From: CALCNS01 sp937897315
GTDB taxonomy: Bacteria > Bacillota > JAAYKD01
NCBI GenBank assembly: GCA_036744005.1
Contig: DAINOJ010000011.1
Location: 4,752-68,751, forward strand
Length of the DNA: 64,000 nucleotides
Direction: 5' to 3'
The translations under genes and the position numbers were made by a program. Positions 1-7,555 of this stretch are shown here, piece after piece (the stretch's first letter is position 1; the number at the start of each line of letters is the position of its first letter). A model generated the notes under the pieces. The model made no database searches. It saw only the letters and a program-made list of their open reading frames with translations, and had not been told where the DNA came from.

Positions 1-509
1 GCGAAGTAGAACAGCTGATTCGGCGTTATGACGAAACCAATGTCGCCCGTCTTTGCCGATCCATGGGGGTAACCGTACTCTTTTCTCCAATGGGTAGTTT
101 CGATGGGGCCTGCAAGGGTTTCTACTTAAGTCAGTCCCGTAAACAGGTGATTATGGTCAACAGTCATTTATCGGAAGATCTGCAAGAAATTATCATGGCG
201 CACGAATTGGGGCATGCTGTGTTACACCGAAAGGCTTCCGGCATTCGCACCTTTCACGACTTTGTCATGTTTGACGAAACTTCTCAATTCGAGTTCGAAG
301 CCAATATCTTTGCAGCCGATTTGCTGATGCCCGATGAAGAAGTGTTGTCCTTGCTGAACGACGATATCTCTTTTCTCGCTGCCGCAGCGGCCTTACAGGT
401 ACCTCCGGAATTATTGGATTTTAAGTTTCGCGTGTTGAAGCGGAAGGGCTACAAGGTGATTGACCCTCCCATCGTGGCCAGTGGTGATTTTTTAAAGAAA
501 GTGAGGTAA
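1..509 (+). CDS. ImmA/IrrE-family metallopeptidase (5' partial)
   Basis: The reading frame is open to the left edge, so the true start lies upstream of the window; the first complete codon is at 3. The visible 168 residues carry the zinc-protease motif HELGH followed by AVLHR, and a downstream acidic segment (FEFEANIFAADLLMP) with the third-ligand glutamate and the AxxLLMP pattern typical of ImmA/IrrE (COG2856) proteins. Family members cleave XRE-type repressors or act in DNA-damage responses. Any N-terminal HTH domain would lie outside the window. The next gene begins 5 bases after its stop, and an SOS-associated peptidase follows, so a stress or SOS-linked operon is likely. The specific substrate is unknown. 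Confidence 0.85.
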   Translation, partial: EVEQLIRRYDETNVARLCRSMGVTVLFSPMGSFDGACKGFYLSQSRKQVIMVNSHLSEDLQEIIMAHELGHAVLHRKASGIRTFHDFVMFDETSQFEFEANIFAADLLMPDEEVLSLLNDDISFLAAAAALQVPPELLDFKFRVLKRKGYKVIDPPIVASGDFLKKVR

Positions 510-514
510 GCAAC

Positions 515-790
515 ATGGAAAACAAGGCAAAAGTGTATGTGCGTGTCACGGCTAGTTTCGATCCGGAAGGTACGTTACTTCCGGAAGCCATTATTTGGGA
601 AGATGGCACTGCCTATGCCATCGACCGAGTCCTCGACGTTCGGCCTTCGTTCTCTGCCAAGGCCGGTAGCCAAGGGGATCGGTATATGGTACGTTTGGGC
701 AATCATTATAGTTATTTGTTCTTCGAGCGCAGTGCGGCAGCCCAAGGGAATCAGCTGGGGCGTTGGTTTGTCGAACGTCAGCTGGCCTAA
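515..790 (+). CDS. small conserved hypothetical protein in SOS-type operon
   Basis: This 91-residue protein has no signal peptide or membrane segment and I do not recognise a named family. It is rich in beta-forming stretches (KVYVRVTASFD, RYMVRLGNHYSYLFFE) and ends in WFVERQLA, suggesting a small compact beta protein. The ATG at 515 is preceded by a GAGGTAAG ribosome site that overlaps the stop region of the ImmA gene, and the stop lies just before the GGAGG of the next gene, so the three genes are almost certainly co-transcribed. Small proteins of this size are often seen between ImmA-type peptidases and HMCES-type peptidases in Firmicutes; function is not known to me. Confidence 0.75.
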   Translation: MENKAKVYVRVTASFDPEGTLLPEAIIWEDGTAYAIDRVLDVRPSFSAKAGSQGDRYMVRLGNHYSYLFFERSAAAQGNQLGRWFVERQLA

Positions 791-801
791 GGAGGTTCAC
801 T

Positions 802-1404
802 ATGTGTGGTAGATATTATGTAGAAGCCGAAGCCACTGCAGTAGAAATGATGGGCATTCTGGCGGAGATTCGGCGTCGGTATGCCGAGTCCCCTGTCCTG
901 CCTTTGCTCAAAGTAGGAGAAGTGGCTCCTTCTCAGATTTCGGTCGTGGTCGCCAACAGCAAGAGTATGAAGCAAGCTCCTTTTCTTATGAAATGGGGAT
1001 ATTCCCAAGACCGCGGGGGCTTGATCATCAATGCTCGCAGTGAGACAGTGGTTGATAAACCCATGTTCAAAGAAAGCGTGCATAGCCGCCGTTGCATGAT
1101 TCCGGCCAATCGGTATTTCGAATGGCAGACCATGGAGCATGGCAAACAGAAATATGCACTTTTTCCTGAAGATCAAGCTTTTTTCTTTATGGCAGGAATT
1201 TATCGCCCGGAAGGTCCGGAAGGAGTTCCTAGCTTTGTCATTCTCACTCGCGATGCGGCCGAAGGGATTCGTCACATTCACCCACGCATGCCGGTGATCT
1301 TACCTCGGGAGCAGTGGAATGAGTGGTTAAATCCCATTGTCGATCCGCGTAAGGTTTTAGAAACGGCCATTTCTCAAGTGGCCTTTGAACAAGTCGCTCC
1401 ATAA
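802..1404 (+). CDS. SOS response-associated peptidase (HMCES/YedK family)
   Basis: A 200-residue SRAP-domain protein that covalently shields abasic sites in single-stranded DNA through its N-terminal cysteine. The start is fixed at ATG 802 by the GGAGG at 791-795 and by the family requirement that Cys2 (MCGRYY) becomes the N-terminus after Met removal; an upstream in-frame ATG would bury this cysteine. Other visible site residues are Asn77 in INARSE, Glu107 in YFEW and His160 in IHPRMPVIL. Length matches the family (about 200-220). It is the last gene of the operon with the ImmA-type peptidase, consistent with DNA-damage control. The LexA site, if any, is outside the window. Confidence 0.95.
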   Translation: MCGRYYVEAEATAVEMMGILAEIRRRYAESPVLPLLKVGEVAPSQISVVVANSKSMKQAPFLMKWGYSQDRGGLIINARSETVVDKPMFKESVHSRRCMIPANRYFEWQTMEHGKQKYALFPEDQAFFFMAGIYRPEGPEGVPSFVILTRDAAEGIRHIHPRMPVILPREQWNEWLNPIVDPRKVLETAISQVAFEQVAP

Positions 1405-1407
1405 TGC

Positions 1408-1437
1408 TTGACGTACCCCACTTCTATGGTTTATACT
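1408..1437 (+). promoter_or_regulatory. predicted sigma-70-type promoter for the NiCo riboswitch transcript
   Basis: TTGACG at 1408-1413 and TATACT at 1432-1437 are separated by 18 bases. Predicted transcription starts near 1444, about 30 bases before the riboswitch aptamer and just after the stop of the SRAP gene, giving the metal exporter its own promoter. Confidence 0.65.
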
Positions 1438-1472
1438 ATATGTATATAGACTTGGCACTGCATTTTGCTACA

Positions 1473-1555
1473 GTACTGAGCAGGTTGCTTTTCTGGAAGA
1501 AAAGTCAACCGGGCCTAAAGTCGGGCAACAGGATCTACCACCTGTGGGACAGTTT
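1473..1555 (+). promoter_or_regulatory. NiCo (czcD) riboswitch aptamer
   Basis: The segment contains, in order, ACTGAGCAGG (1475-1484), a variable hairpin, CCGGGC, a short hairpin, GGCAACAGG and CTGTGGGACAGT (1542-1553). These are the conserved strands of the four-way-junction NiCo riboswitch; ACTG at 1475-1478 pairs with CAGT at 1550-1553 to close P1. The distal strand overlaps the 5' arm of the terminator directly downstream, so metal binding should prevent termination and switch the exporter on. The motif match was made by eye from memory of the family; a covariance-model search would confirm it. Confidence 0.88.
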
Positions 1556-1575
1556 TGTTCCACAGGTGTTTTTTT
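1539..1575 (+). terminator. riboswitch-controlled intrinsic terminator
   Basis: CACCTGTGG at 1539-1547 pairs with CCACAGGTG at 1560-1568, followed by seven T residues (1569-1575). The 5' arm includes bases used by the aptamer's last helix, so terminator and ligand-bound aptamer are mutually exclusive. It lies 20 bases before the exporter's start codon. Confidence 0.88.
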
Positions 1576-1594
1576 ATGTAAGGAGCGATACATC

Positions 1595-2764
1595 ATGACC
1601 GATTTTCTCATACAGTTCCTCGTTCGAGATTTCAGTAAAACCAACCATCCTTTGGTACGTGAACGCTATGGTAAAATGGCAGCAGGAGTGGGTATTGCGA
1701 CCAATTTATGCTTATTTGCTTTAAAAATCGTCATGGGTTTATGGGTGGGCAGTGTCGCCATTGTTGCCGATGCAGTGAACAACTTATCGGATTCCGCTTC
1801 TTCGTTGGTACTTCTCATTGGCTTTTATTTGGCAGGAAGACCGGCCGACGCCGAACACCCTTACGGGCACGCTCGCATGGAATACATTGCCGGTATGGTC
1901 ATCTCCTTCTTCATTGTTTTGTTGGGATTTCAATTGGGGCTTTCTTCTTGGAAGAAGATTCTCAACCCAGAACCGGTGTTATTCCATAGGACTTTGGTGG
2001 TTTCTCTGCTCATCGCCATAGCCGGCAAGTTTTGGCAAAGTCGCTTTTATAAAACCGTAGGTCAGCGCATTGGCTCGGTTGCTCTCCTTGCGACTTCCGA
2101 AGATAGTCGTAACGATATCCTAGCCACCACAGCAGTTCTATTGTCTTCTCTGGCTGGAGCATTCTTGGGGTGGCAAATCGATGGTTGGATGGGTTTGCTG
2201 GTGGCTTTGTTCATCCTGTATAGTGGGATCCGACTCATCAGTGATACCATGACTCCCCTTTTGGGCACCGCCCCGGACCCCCAGTTAATCGAAACCATTC
2301 GTGAAAGAGTCCTTTCCTATGAACATGTTTTGGGCTTGCACGATTTAACGTTACACAACTATGGGGAAACGCGCATTTATGCCTCTTTACATTGCGAAAT
2401 CGATGCCAACCATGATGTCATGGACAGCCATGAGCTTATCGATCGCATTGAACGGGACTTCTACCATGACTTGGGTATTCGCATGGTCATCCACATGGAT
2501 CCTATTATTGCAGATGATCTACGAAGCGATGCCTTGCAAGATGAAGTATCTGCATTATTGACCCATATATCTCCTCTACTTAAGATGCATGACTTTCGTG
2601 TGGTTTGGGGGAAGAAATTGACGAAAGTCATCTTCGATATTGAAGTGCCCTATGATTTTAGTTTATCCGATGAAGACTTACTTTTGCTTATAGAAGAACG
2701 ACTTCGCGAGTTGAGTCCCACCTACCATGCCGTTTTGCGCATCGATCACGAAGATGTATATTAG
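1595..2764 (+). CDS. cation diffusion facilitator (CDF) metal exporter
   Basis: A 389-residue CDF-family proton-coupled divalent cation exporter with six predicted membrane helices and a long cytoplasmic C-terminal dimerisation region. Start at ATG 1595 is chosen because AGGAGCG sits 7 bases upstream; an earlier in-frame ATG at 1544 lies inside the riboswitch terminator. The transport site appears as Asn62-x3-Asp66 in helix 2 and Asp170-x3-Asp174 in helix 5, an N-D/D-D set resembling manganese-type CDFs such as MntE rather than the H-D/H-D zinc/cobalt type. The leader is a NiCo riboswitch. The C-terminal part (about residues 290-389) holds two successive cytoplasmic-like segments, longer than in minimal CDFs. 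Cytoplasmic membrane location is inferred. Confidence 0.92.
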   Translation: MTDFLIQFLVRDFSKTNHPLVRERYGKMAAGVGIATNLCLFALKIVMGLWVGSVAIVADAVNNLSDSASSLVLLIGFYLAGRPADAEHPYGHARMEYIAGMVISFFIVLLGFQLGLSSWKKILNPEPVLFHRTLVVSLLIAIAGKFWQSRFYKTVGQRIGSVALLATSEDSRNDILATTAVLLSSLAGAFLGWQIDGWMGLLVALFILYSGIRLISDTMTPLLGTAPDPQLIETIRERVLSYEHVLGLHDLTLHNYGETRIYASLHCEIDANHDVMDSHELIDRIERDFYHDLGIRMVIHMDPIIADDLRSDALQDEVSALLTHISPLLKMHDFRVVWGKKLTKVIFDIEVPYDFSLSDEDLLLLIEERLRELSPTYHAVLRIDHEDVY

Positions 2765-2766
2765 AG

Positions 2767-2811
2767 TACAAAACAAGGCTCCGGTCGCTTGTCCGGAGTC
2801 TTGTTCTGTAC
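2767..2811. terminator. bidirectional terminator between convergent genes
   Basis: ACAAGGCTCCGG (2773-2784) pairs with CCGGAGTCTTGT (2793-2804), and flanking GTACA/TGTAC extends the stem. It lies between the end of the CDF gene and the end of the oppositely oriented hydrolase gene, so it can serve both. Confidence 0.75.
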
Positions 2812-2816
2812 TAAGT

Positions 2817-4154
2817 TTATTTCTTTAAAAAAGTAGCAATATCGAGAATGACCTGATCCGGTATGTTTCCCGGTGTGTTGTATTCACTAACATCTAGCTT
2901 CCCATTGCTAGGCATAAATAAGTGATTGAGGTTTTCGTACAGCTTGTAGGTCACATTCATATGGGTGCCTAAGTAGTCCTGCCATGCTAAAAAATCCACA
3001 TCGACTTTTACCTGAAAATCCGCGTCTCCCTGCAAAATGAGTATGGGTATTTCTAGTTCGGAAATGAGTTTTCCTGTATCGATGGCATTGAGACTCAACC
3101 AGTATGAAGCCGGTTGTTGTAATACCAGAGTGCCCAAATCGACCTCAGTCAGTTTTTTGATTTTTGCCGCTTCCTGCTGCACTTGTGCCAAATATGTCGC
3201 TTTATCGGTTGCCGAAAGTGTGGTGTTCAGCGCGAGAGCATCTTTGGTTTGGTCTACCATAATATCTTCTAGTTTTCGTGGTGTTCCTGCCATGATGACA
3301 ATATGTGTCACCTCTGGGTTTTCTGTGGCCAAATACGGTGCCAACATACCACCCAGACTGTGTCCAATGATGCTAATCTCTGAGTGTGGTAACATTTCTT
3401 TGGCTAAGGCAATAGCCGCCATGACGTCGTCGGTCACTTCTTTTTGAACTGTGATTTGGTGTAGAGCAGCTTGGTCTTCTGCGGCCGGTGGGTATTGATA
3501 ATACCGTTTATGGTAACGAATGGACGCAATCCCTTCCGCCGCTAACCCTTGTGCCAAATCCTTAAAGGGTTGATTCCCTGCCCCCACGGTTTCGTGCATA
3601 TCCTGAGGTCCGGAACCATGCACCAGAATCACCACCGGAGGATTCTCTTTTCCTACCGGTATGGTTAAAATGCCCTGGAGTTTCTCCTCCCCGGTTCCGA
3701 CTTCGATCTCTTGTTCTTCATAGGAATCGGTGATTTGTAAGGGTTCCTCAATGGAGAAATAATTCAACCAAAGCCCTTCCAATTTGTAATCATGATCCCA
3801 GGTAAGTTTGACTTGAATCCCATTGAGCTCATATTGCAAGATGACCGTACTCACGGCCCGATTATTTTTGTATTCCACCGCGGTCTTGTAGAGAGTCTGA
3901 TACGCTCCAATCGGGTCTGCCACCGATTTCCAAGCTCCAATGAGAGCGTCCTTGCTGAGGGCTTTGCTCATCGTCGCAGAGAACACCTTTATTGTACCAT
4001 CAAATTGGGCTTTCGCCATTTCTTCTGCGTATCGGTTGCTCAAAGCTAGTATTTGTGCTTCATCATATACAAAGGTTTCTTTTGGCTTTTGCTGACATCC
4101 CGTTATAGTGAAAAGTAATATAAGCAAGATCGCGAACACGTAGTATTTGCGCAT
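2817..4154 (-). CDS. alpha/beta hydrolase lipoprotein with N-terminal DUF3887-like domain
   Basis: A 445-residue predicted lipoprotein: hydrophobic signal with lipobox TITGC near residue 20, then a roughly 110-residue DUF3887-like NTF2-fold region, then an alpha/beta hydrolase domain. Catalytic elements visible are the oxyanion segment HGSGPQD, the nucleophile elbow GHSLGG, an aspartate in GDADFQV and a histidine in NLNHLF. Substrate cannot be told; related proteins are esterases or acyl-peptide hydrolases at the cell surface. Start ATG 4154 has GGAGGAG 7-8 bases upstream. The gene follows a small membrane protein by 11 bases on the same strand. Confidence 0.88.
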   Translation of the reverse strand: MRKYYVFAILLILLFTITGCQQKPKETFVYDEAQILALSNRYAEEMAKAQFDGTIKVFSATMSKALSKDALIGAWKSVADPIGAYQTLYKTAVEYKNNRAVSTVILQYELNGIQVKLTWDHDYKLEGLWLNYFSIEEPLQITDSYEEQEIEVGTGEEKLQGILTIPVGKENPPVVILVHGSGPQDMHETVGAGNQPFKDLAQGLAAEGIASIRYHKRYYQYPPAAEDQAALHQITVQKEVTDDVMAAIALAKEMLPHSEISIIGHSLGGMLAPYLATENPEVTHIVIMAGTPRKLEDIMVDQTKDALALNTTLSATDKATYLAQVQQEAAKIKKLTEVDLGTLVLQQPASYWLSLNAIDTGKLISELEIPILILQGDADFQVKVDVDFLAWQDYLGTHMNVTYKLYENLNHLFMPSNGKLDVSEYNTPGNIPDQVILDIATFLKK

Positions 4155-4165
4155 GGCTTCTCCTC

Positions 4166-4357
4166 CTATTTTTGGATGAGCATCGCCAACAACGCGGCGA
4201 GCCCTAAGAATGCATAGGAAGCACCGATTAGAAGAGGATGGTTTTGTATTCCTCCGATATATGCAAAGTAAAATCCGGGCCAGAATAACAAGAACGACCC
4301 TTTTAACATGAGAACTCTATACTTTTTTCGCCAAGGTTTTGGGCTTGTTTGAGTCAT
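4166..4357 (-). CDS. small two-helix membrane protein
   Basis: A 63-residue protein beginning with a basic segment (KPWRKKYRVLMLKG) followed by two hydrophobic helices (about residues 20-37 and 41-60) and ending in LIQK. AAAGGAGAG sits 8 bases before ATG 4357, so translation is well supported. I do not recognise a family. It lies between the lactate permease (21 bases upstream) and the hydrolase lipoprotein (11 bases downstream), implying co-transcription with either or both; function unknown. Confidence 0.65.
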   Translation of the reverse strand: MTQTSPKPWRKKYRVLMLKGSFLLFWPGFYFAYIGGIQNHPLLIGASYAFLGLAALLAMLIQK

Positions 4358-4378
4358 TAGAAACTCTCCTTTCGAAGC

Positions 4379-5938
4379 TTAGTAGAAGAAGGATAACAGA
4401 TACACAAAGATCCCGACCAGTAAAACGTTGATCAAGCAATATTTCATAGTCACTTTCATGATCTCATTCTCTCGGCCATTCAATCCCACATTAGCCGCAC
4501 CGGTCATGATGGTCGATGGTGCAATAGACACCCCTAAGGATCCCCCTACCGATTGAGCTGCTGCCATGAGCACCGCAGATTTCCCTAAGACAAGCGCAGT
4601 GTTCTGCTGTAAAACACCAAACATGACATTGGAATTGGTGTTGCTTCCAGTGATAAAGGAACCCAACACTCCGATGTAAGGTGACACCAAGGGGAAGAAC
4701 GAGCCAAAGACACTGGCAATTCCTTGCGCAATCAGATGAGTCATGCCCGAATCACTCATGATTAAGGCCATCATCACCATGGTACCAATTCCCACGCTGG
4801 TAGGAATGCATTTATCTACTGTCTTCACTGCAGCTGTTTGTAACAAACTTTTCTTGGCTCCGGTTCGAGTCACATAAATAGCATATCCCACGAGGGAAGA
4901 AAGCAAGAGGATGGGGGCCGGATGCGAAAAGAACTGTATCTTGGAGTATTTACTCACCGCAGCAACCACATAGCCAAAGGTGGTTTGCAGCTCTGGGTAG
5001 TTTAACCCCCAGTGATACGAACTGAGTGCACTTTTAATGGGTTTGATCTGAGTTAAAATCGAAACCAAAATCAAGGTATAGTAAGGAGCAAAGGCAATAT
5101 GAAAGCCCATGGTGTTGGAATCTTGCTTGATTTCACTGGGCTTTTTTTCTTTCCTCTTCTCTGCTACAGCCCAAAGAATCATCACCAAGCAACCGGCACC
5201 CGCTGCCATGAGGGAAGCTAATTGTGCCGTTCCGATGATGTTCATGAACCATAAGACAAATGACATGGCAGATCCTGCTGTTAGGATTTGTGGTACACTC
5301 TTCTTCACCGCATCCCAGCCACCATAGATATGAGCCACACCAAAACCGGTAGCAAAAATGCCCACACTGAAGATGATCGCCATCCATGGACCAATGATTT
5401 CCCCTGGAATGCCGGTGACGAGTTGTATGGAGTTATATGAAGAGCCCATGGAACCAAAGGAAATGGACCAAGAATGCCCAATCAAGCAGGATGCCACCGC
5501 TACCAAGGGTTCGAAACCCATTACTACCATAATGGGGGCGACCACAGCCACCGGAATACCAAATCCAGCCAATCCTTGTAGCATAGAGGCGAAACACCAG
5601 GCTAAGAGCAGAATCATGATGCGCCGGTTCTCTGAGACCCCGGTCATGGTCTTGCCAATAACCTTTATAGCCCCCGCCCCATCGGCTATGTTATACAGAA
5701 ATACAGCCCCCCAAATGATGAGGAGCACATATAAGCTAAGGCTTAAACCTTTGCTGTTGGCTAATGCCATGAGGCGGAAATCGGTTCCAAAAAATACATA
5801 TGCGATGCCTAAAGCGACAACCCATGAAACCGCACCGACCTTCGATGCTTCCCATTTGAAAAATAAAATTCCGCTAATCAATACCAATACCGGGGCTATA
5901 GCCAGTAGCCAATTTCCGATGGTCAAAGGCATATCCAA
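4379..5938 (-). CDS. lctP: L-lactate permease (LctP/LldP family)
   Basis: A 519-residue integral membrane protein with about 12-14 hydrophobic segments, matching LctP-family proton/lactate (or glycolate) symporters in length and in motifs such as GFGIPVAVVAPIM, GHSWSISFGSMGSS and GSFITGSNTNSNVMFG. The frame opens with TTG at 5938, 11 bases after GAGAGG; an ATG two codons later (5932) is the alternative. The transported substrate is inferred from family only. Lactate uptake fits a fermentative anaerobe. A small membrane protein gene follows 21 bases downstream. No promoter was assigned in the 178-base upstream gap. Confidence 0.9.
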   Translation of the reverse strand: MDMPLTIGNWLLAIAPVLVLISGILFFKWEASKVGAVSWVVALGIAYVFFGTDFRLMALANSKGLSLSLYVLLIIWGAVFLYNIADGAGAIKVIGKTMTGVSENRRIMILLLAWCFASMLQGLAGFGIPVAVVAPIMVVMGFEPLVAVASCLIGHSWSISFGSMGSSYNSIQLVTGIPGEIIGPWMAIIFSVGIFATGFGVAHIYGGWDAVKKSVPQILTAGSAMSFVLWFMNIIGTAQLASLMAAGAGCLVMILWAVAEKRKEKKPSEIKQDSNTMGFHIAFAPYYTLILVSILTQIKPIKSALSSYHWGLNYPELQTTFGYVVAAVSKYSKIQFFSHPAPILLLSSLVGYAIYVTRTGAKKSLLQTAAVKTVDKCIPTSVGIGTMVMMALIMSDSGMTHLIAQGIASVFGSFFPLVSPYIGVLGSFITGSNTNSNVMFGVLQQNTALVLGKSAVLMAAAQSVGGSLGVSIAPSTIMTGAANVGLNGRENEIMKVTMKYCLINVLLVGIFVYLLSFFY

Positions 5939-6069
5939 GGCGTTTCATTCCTCTCAAGTTGGTTTATAACCCTATCTTTCGCTTTTGCCTCTGCAATTCC
6001 TGCCTTCCCATACCAAAACGGAGGATTCGTTGAAAAACAGCGAAGGAACGACCAAAAAACCCATGATAA

Positions 6070-6107
6070 AAGAAAATCCCCCCCGTAAGGGGAGGACTTT
6101 CGTTTAC
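6070..6107 (-). terminator. terminator of the TspO-like gene
   Basis: On the minus strand GAAAGTCCTCCCC and GGGGGGGATTTTC form a stem around TTAC, followed by TTTT. It lies immediately after the stop of the gene ending at 6117. Confidence 0.78.
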
Positions 6108-6116
6108 TTCAACGTC

Positions 6117-6914
6117 TTATTTGATGAGCGGTTTCTCTCGTTTGGGTATCACTAAATAAATCTCGGCAATTAAGAATAAGCATAAGCTAATCAGGGTCGC
6201 TGCTATGACACTAAAGTATTGTCCTTTGAATCCGGTTTCCGAGGTGTGTTTTAACCAGATACCCCCATAGGCCCAGATTAAAACCAAGCCATATGGCATG
6301 TTGCGGTGCTTAAGCAGGGTTGCTCCACCAATGAGAACACCCGAGGCGAGTGTAAGAATCATCCAAATCGGTTCCGACAAACCAAATCGGTTCCATTGGA
6401 TGTCGACCAAAAGGGTTGTGAGATTCGCAATGGTGGCTATGGTAATCCAGCCAAAATATACGGAAAACGGTACTTTAATGAACACTTTTTCCAAGAGCGT
6501 AAATTTCTCTTTGTACGTCATTTGATTGATAATAATCAAGCACAATAAGATGACTAACATGAGGATCATGGTAAGGGGAATCAGGCGATAATGCCACGCA
6601 AAAATCCATATGGAATTGGCCAAGGATGATATGGAAAAAAGCACACTGATTCTGCGTATCATTTTCTCATGTTTAGGGTTCTTTTGGAACACTCCATGTT
6701 GGTATAGGATGTATCCTGCCAAAAGCAAGTATATGACACCCCAAATGCTAAAGGTGATTCCAGCAGGAGCAAACAAGTTTGGGTAGGAGTCTGACACCTC
6801 CCCGGTTGTAATTCCATTGAGAGGTAAAATATTGGCTAAGGCATTGGCGACAATCATCACTAAAAACGTCACGGTAGTAACCATCTTTAAGGTAGCCCCT
6901 GAGTTCTTATCCAT
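6117..6914 (-). CDS. TspO/MBR-related tryptophan-rich sensory protein (long form)
   Basis: A 265-residue membrane protein with about eight hydrophobic segments. The N-terminal half carries the TspO-type stretch FAPAGITFSIWGVIYLLLAG with aromatic residues lining the helices. It is longer than the five-helix TspO of about 160 residues and belongs to the longer tryptophan-rich sensory-protein relatives common in Firmicutes. TspO proteins bind tetrapyrroles and affect porphyrin or stress responses; ligand here is unknown. Start ATG 6914 follows GGAGGACACACG. An independent terminator follows, and a 16-base perfect palindrome lies upstream at 6961-6976. A second, short TspO gene occurs at 42066-42479. 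Confidence 0.8.
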   Translation of the reverse strand: MDKNSGATLKMVTTVTFLVMIVANALANILPLNGITTGEVSDSYPNLFAPAGITFSIWGVIYLLLAGYILYQHGVFQKNPKHEKMIRRISVLFSISSLANSIWIFAWHYRLIPLTMILMLVILLCLIIINQMTYKEKFTLLEKVFIKVPFSVYFGWITIATIANLTTLLVDIQWNRFGLSEPIWMILTLASGVLIGGATLLKHRNMPYGLVLIWAYGGIWLKHTSETGFKGQYFSVIAATLISLCLFLIAEIYLVIPKREKPLIK

Positions 6915-6960
6915 CGTGTGTCCTCCATCAGCGTTTTTTGCTTCTAATTTGAAGTTCTGC

Positions 6961-6976
6961 TTTAGAGTTCTCTAAA
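6961..6976. promoter_or_regulatory. perfect inverted repeat upstream of the long TspO gene
   Basis: TTTAGAGTTCTCTAAA is a 16-base perfect palindrome 47 bases before the TspO-like start codon. There is no T-run on the correct side to make it a terminator of the preceding minus-strand gene. An operator role is a guess. Confidence 0.3.
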
Positions 6977-6996
6977 AAACAATTATTTCCTTCAAA

Positions 6997-7536
6997 CTAT
7001 GGTATGATTTCCAGCAATGCATCCAATAATTTCTTTAGAGCGGCTTGGGTGCGTTCATCGGTGAGGTTCCCTTCTCCATCGAACTTGCTGCCCGCGTTGG
7101 TGATAAAGACTTCTGGTTTGTTTAATACGTTCATATCCAGTGCGGTCGTTACTTGGCGTAAGTGATATTGTACTCTAGCACCACCAAACATACCGATGGA
7201 AGCACTTAAAATGGCAGTAGGTTTACGGGTGATGACTTTCTTCCCTCGAGAAATCCAGTCGAGAGCGTTCTTTAAGACCGGAGGAATGGAGTAATTATAT
7301 TCCGGTGTGGCTAAAATAATGCCATCGGCTGCGGCGATTTTTTCTTTGAGTTGAACCACTACAGGTGGCAACCCTTCTGCTTCGACATCTTCATTAAAGA
7401 AAGGAATCTCTGTTAAGTCCAAAAGTTCTAAGTTTACCTGCGCAGGTAGTTGGGTTTGCAAGTAGCGCACTGCCATCTTGTTAAAGGAATTCTGACGCAA
7501 ACTACCATTTAGAGCAACTAAATGAATGGTTTTCAT
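6997..7536 (-). CDS. NAD(P)H-dependent FMN reductase / quinone reductase
   Basis: A 179-residue flavodoxin-fold reductase. The FMN phosphate loop GSLRQNSFNK is at residues 11-20 and the diagnostic PEYNYSIPPVLKNALDW stretch lies in the middle, as in ChrR/YieF/azoreductase-type NADPH-dependent FMN reductases, which reduce flavins, quinones or chromate in the cytoplasm. Start ATG 7536 follows AAAGGAGAATACC. It starts 19 bases after the apbE stop on the same strand, so the two are probably co-transcribed and may both serve flavin metabolism for the FMN lipoprotein upstream. Confidence 0.92.
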   Translation of the reverse strand: MKTIHLVALNGSLRQNSFNKMAVRYLQTQLPAQVNLELLDLTEIPFFNEDVEAEGLPPVVVQLKEKIAAADGIILATPEYNYSIPPVLKNALDWISRGKKVITRKPTAILSASIGMFGGARVQYHLRQVTTALDMNVLNKPEVFITNAGSKFDGEGNLTDERTQAALKKLLDALLEIIP

Positions 7537-7555
7537 GGTATTCTCCTTTCAACTC

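Noticed and set aside
5358..5969. Long open frame antisense to the lactate permease gene (203 codons)
   Set aside because: It mirrors the permease gene, has no ribosome site and gives a protein without recognisable domains.
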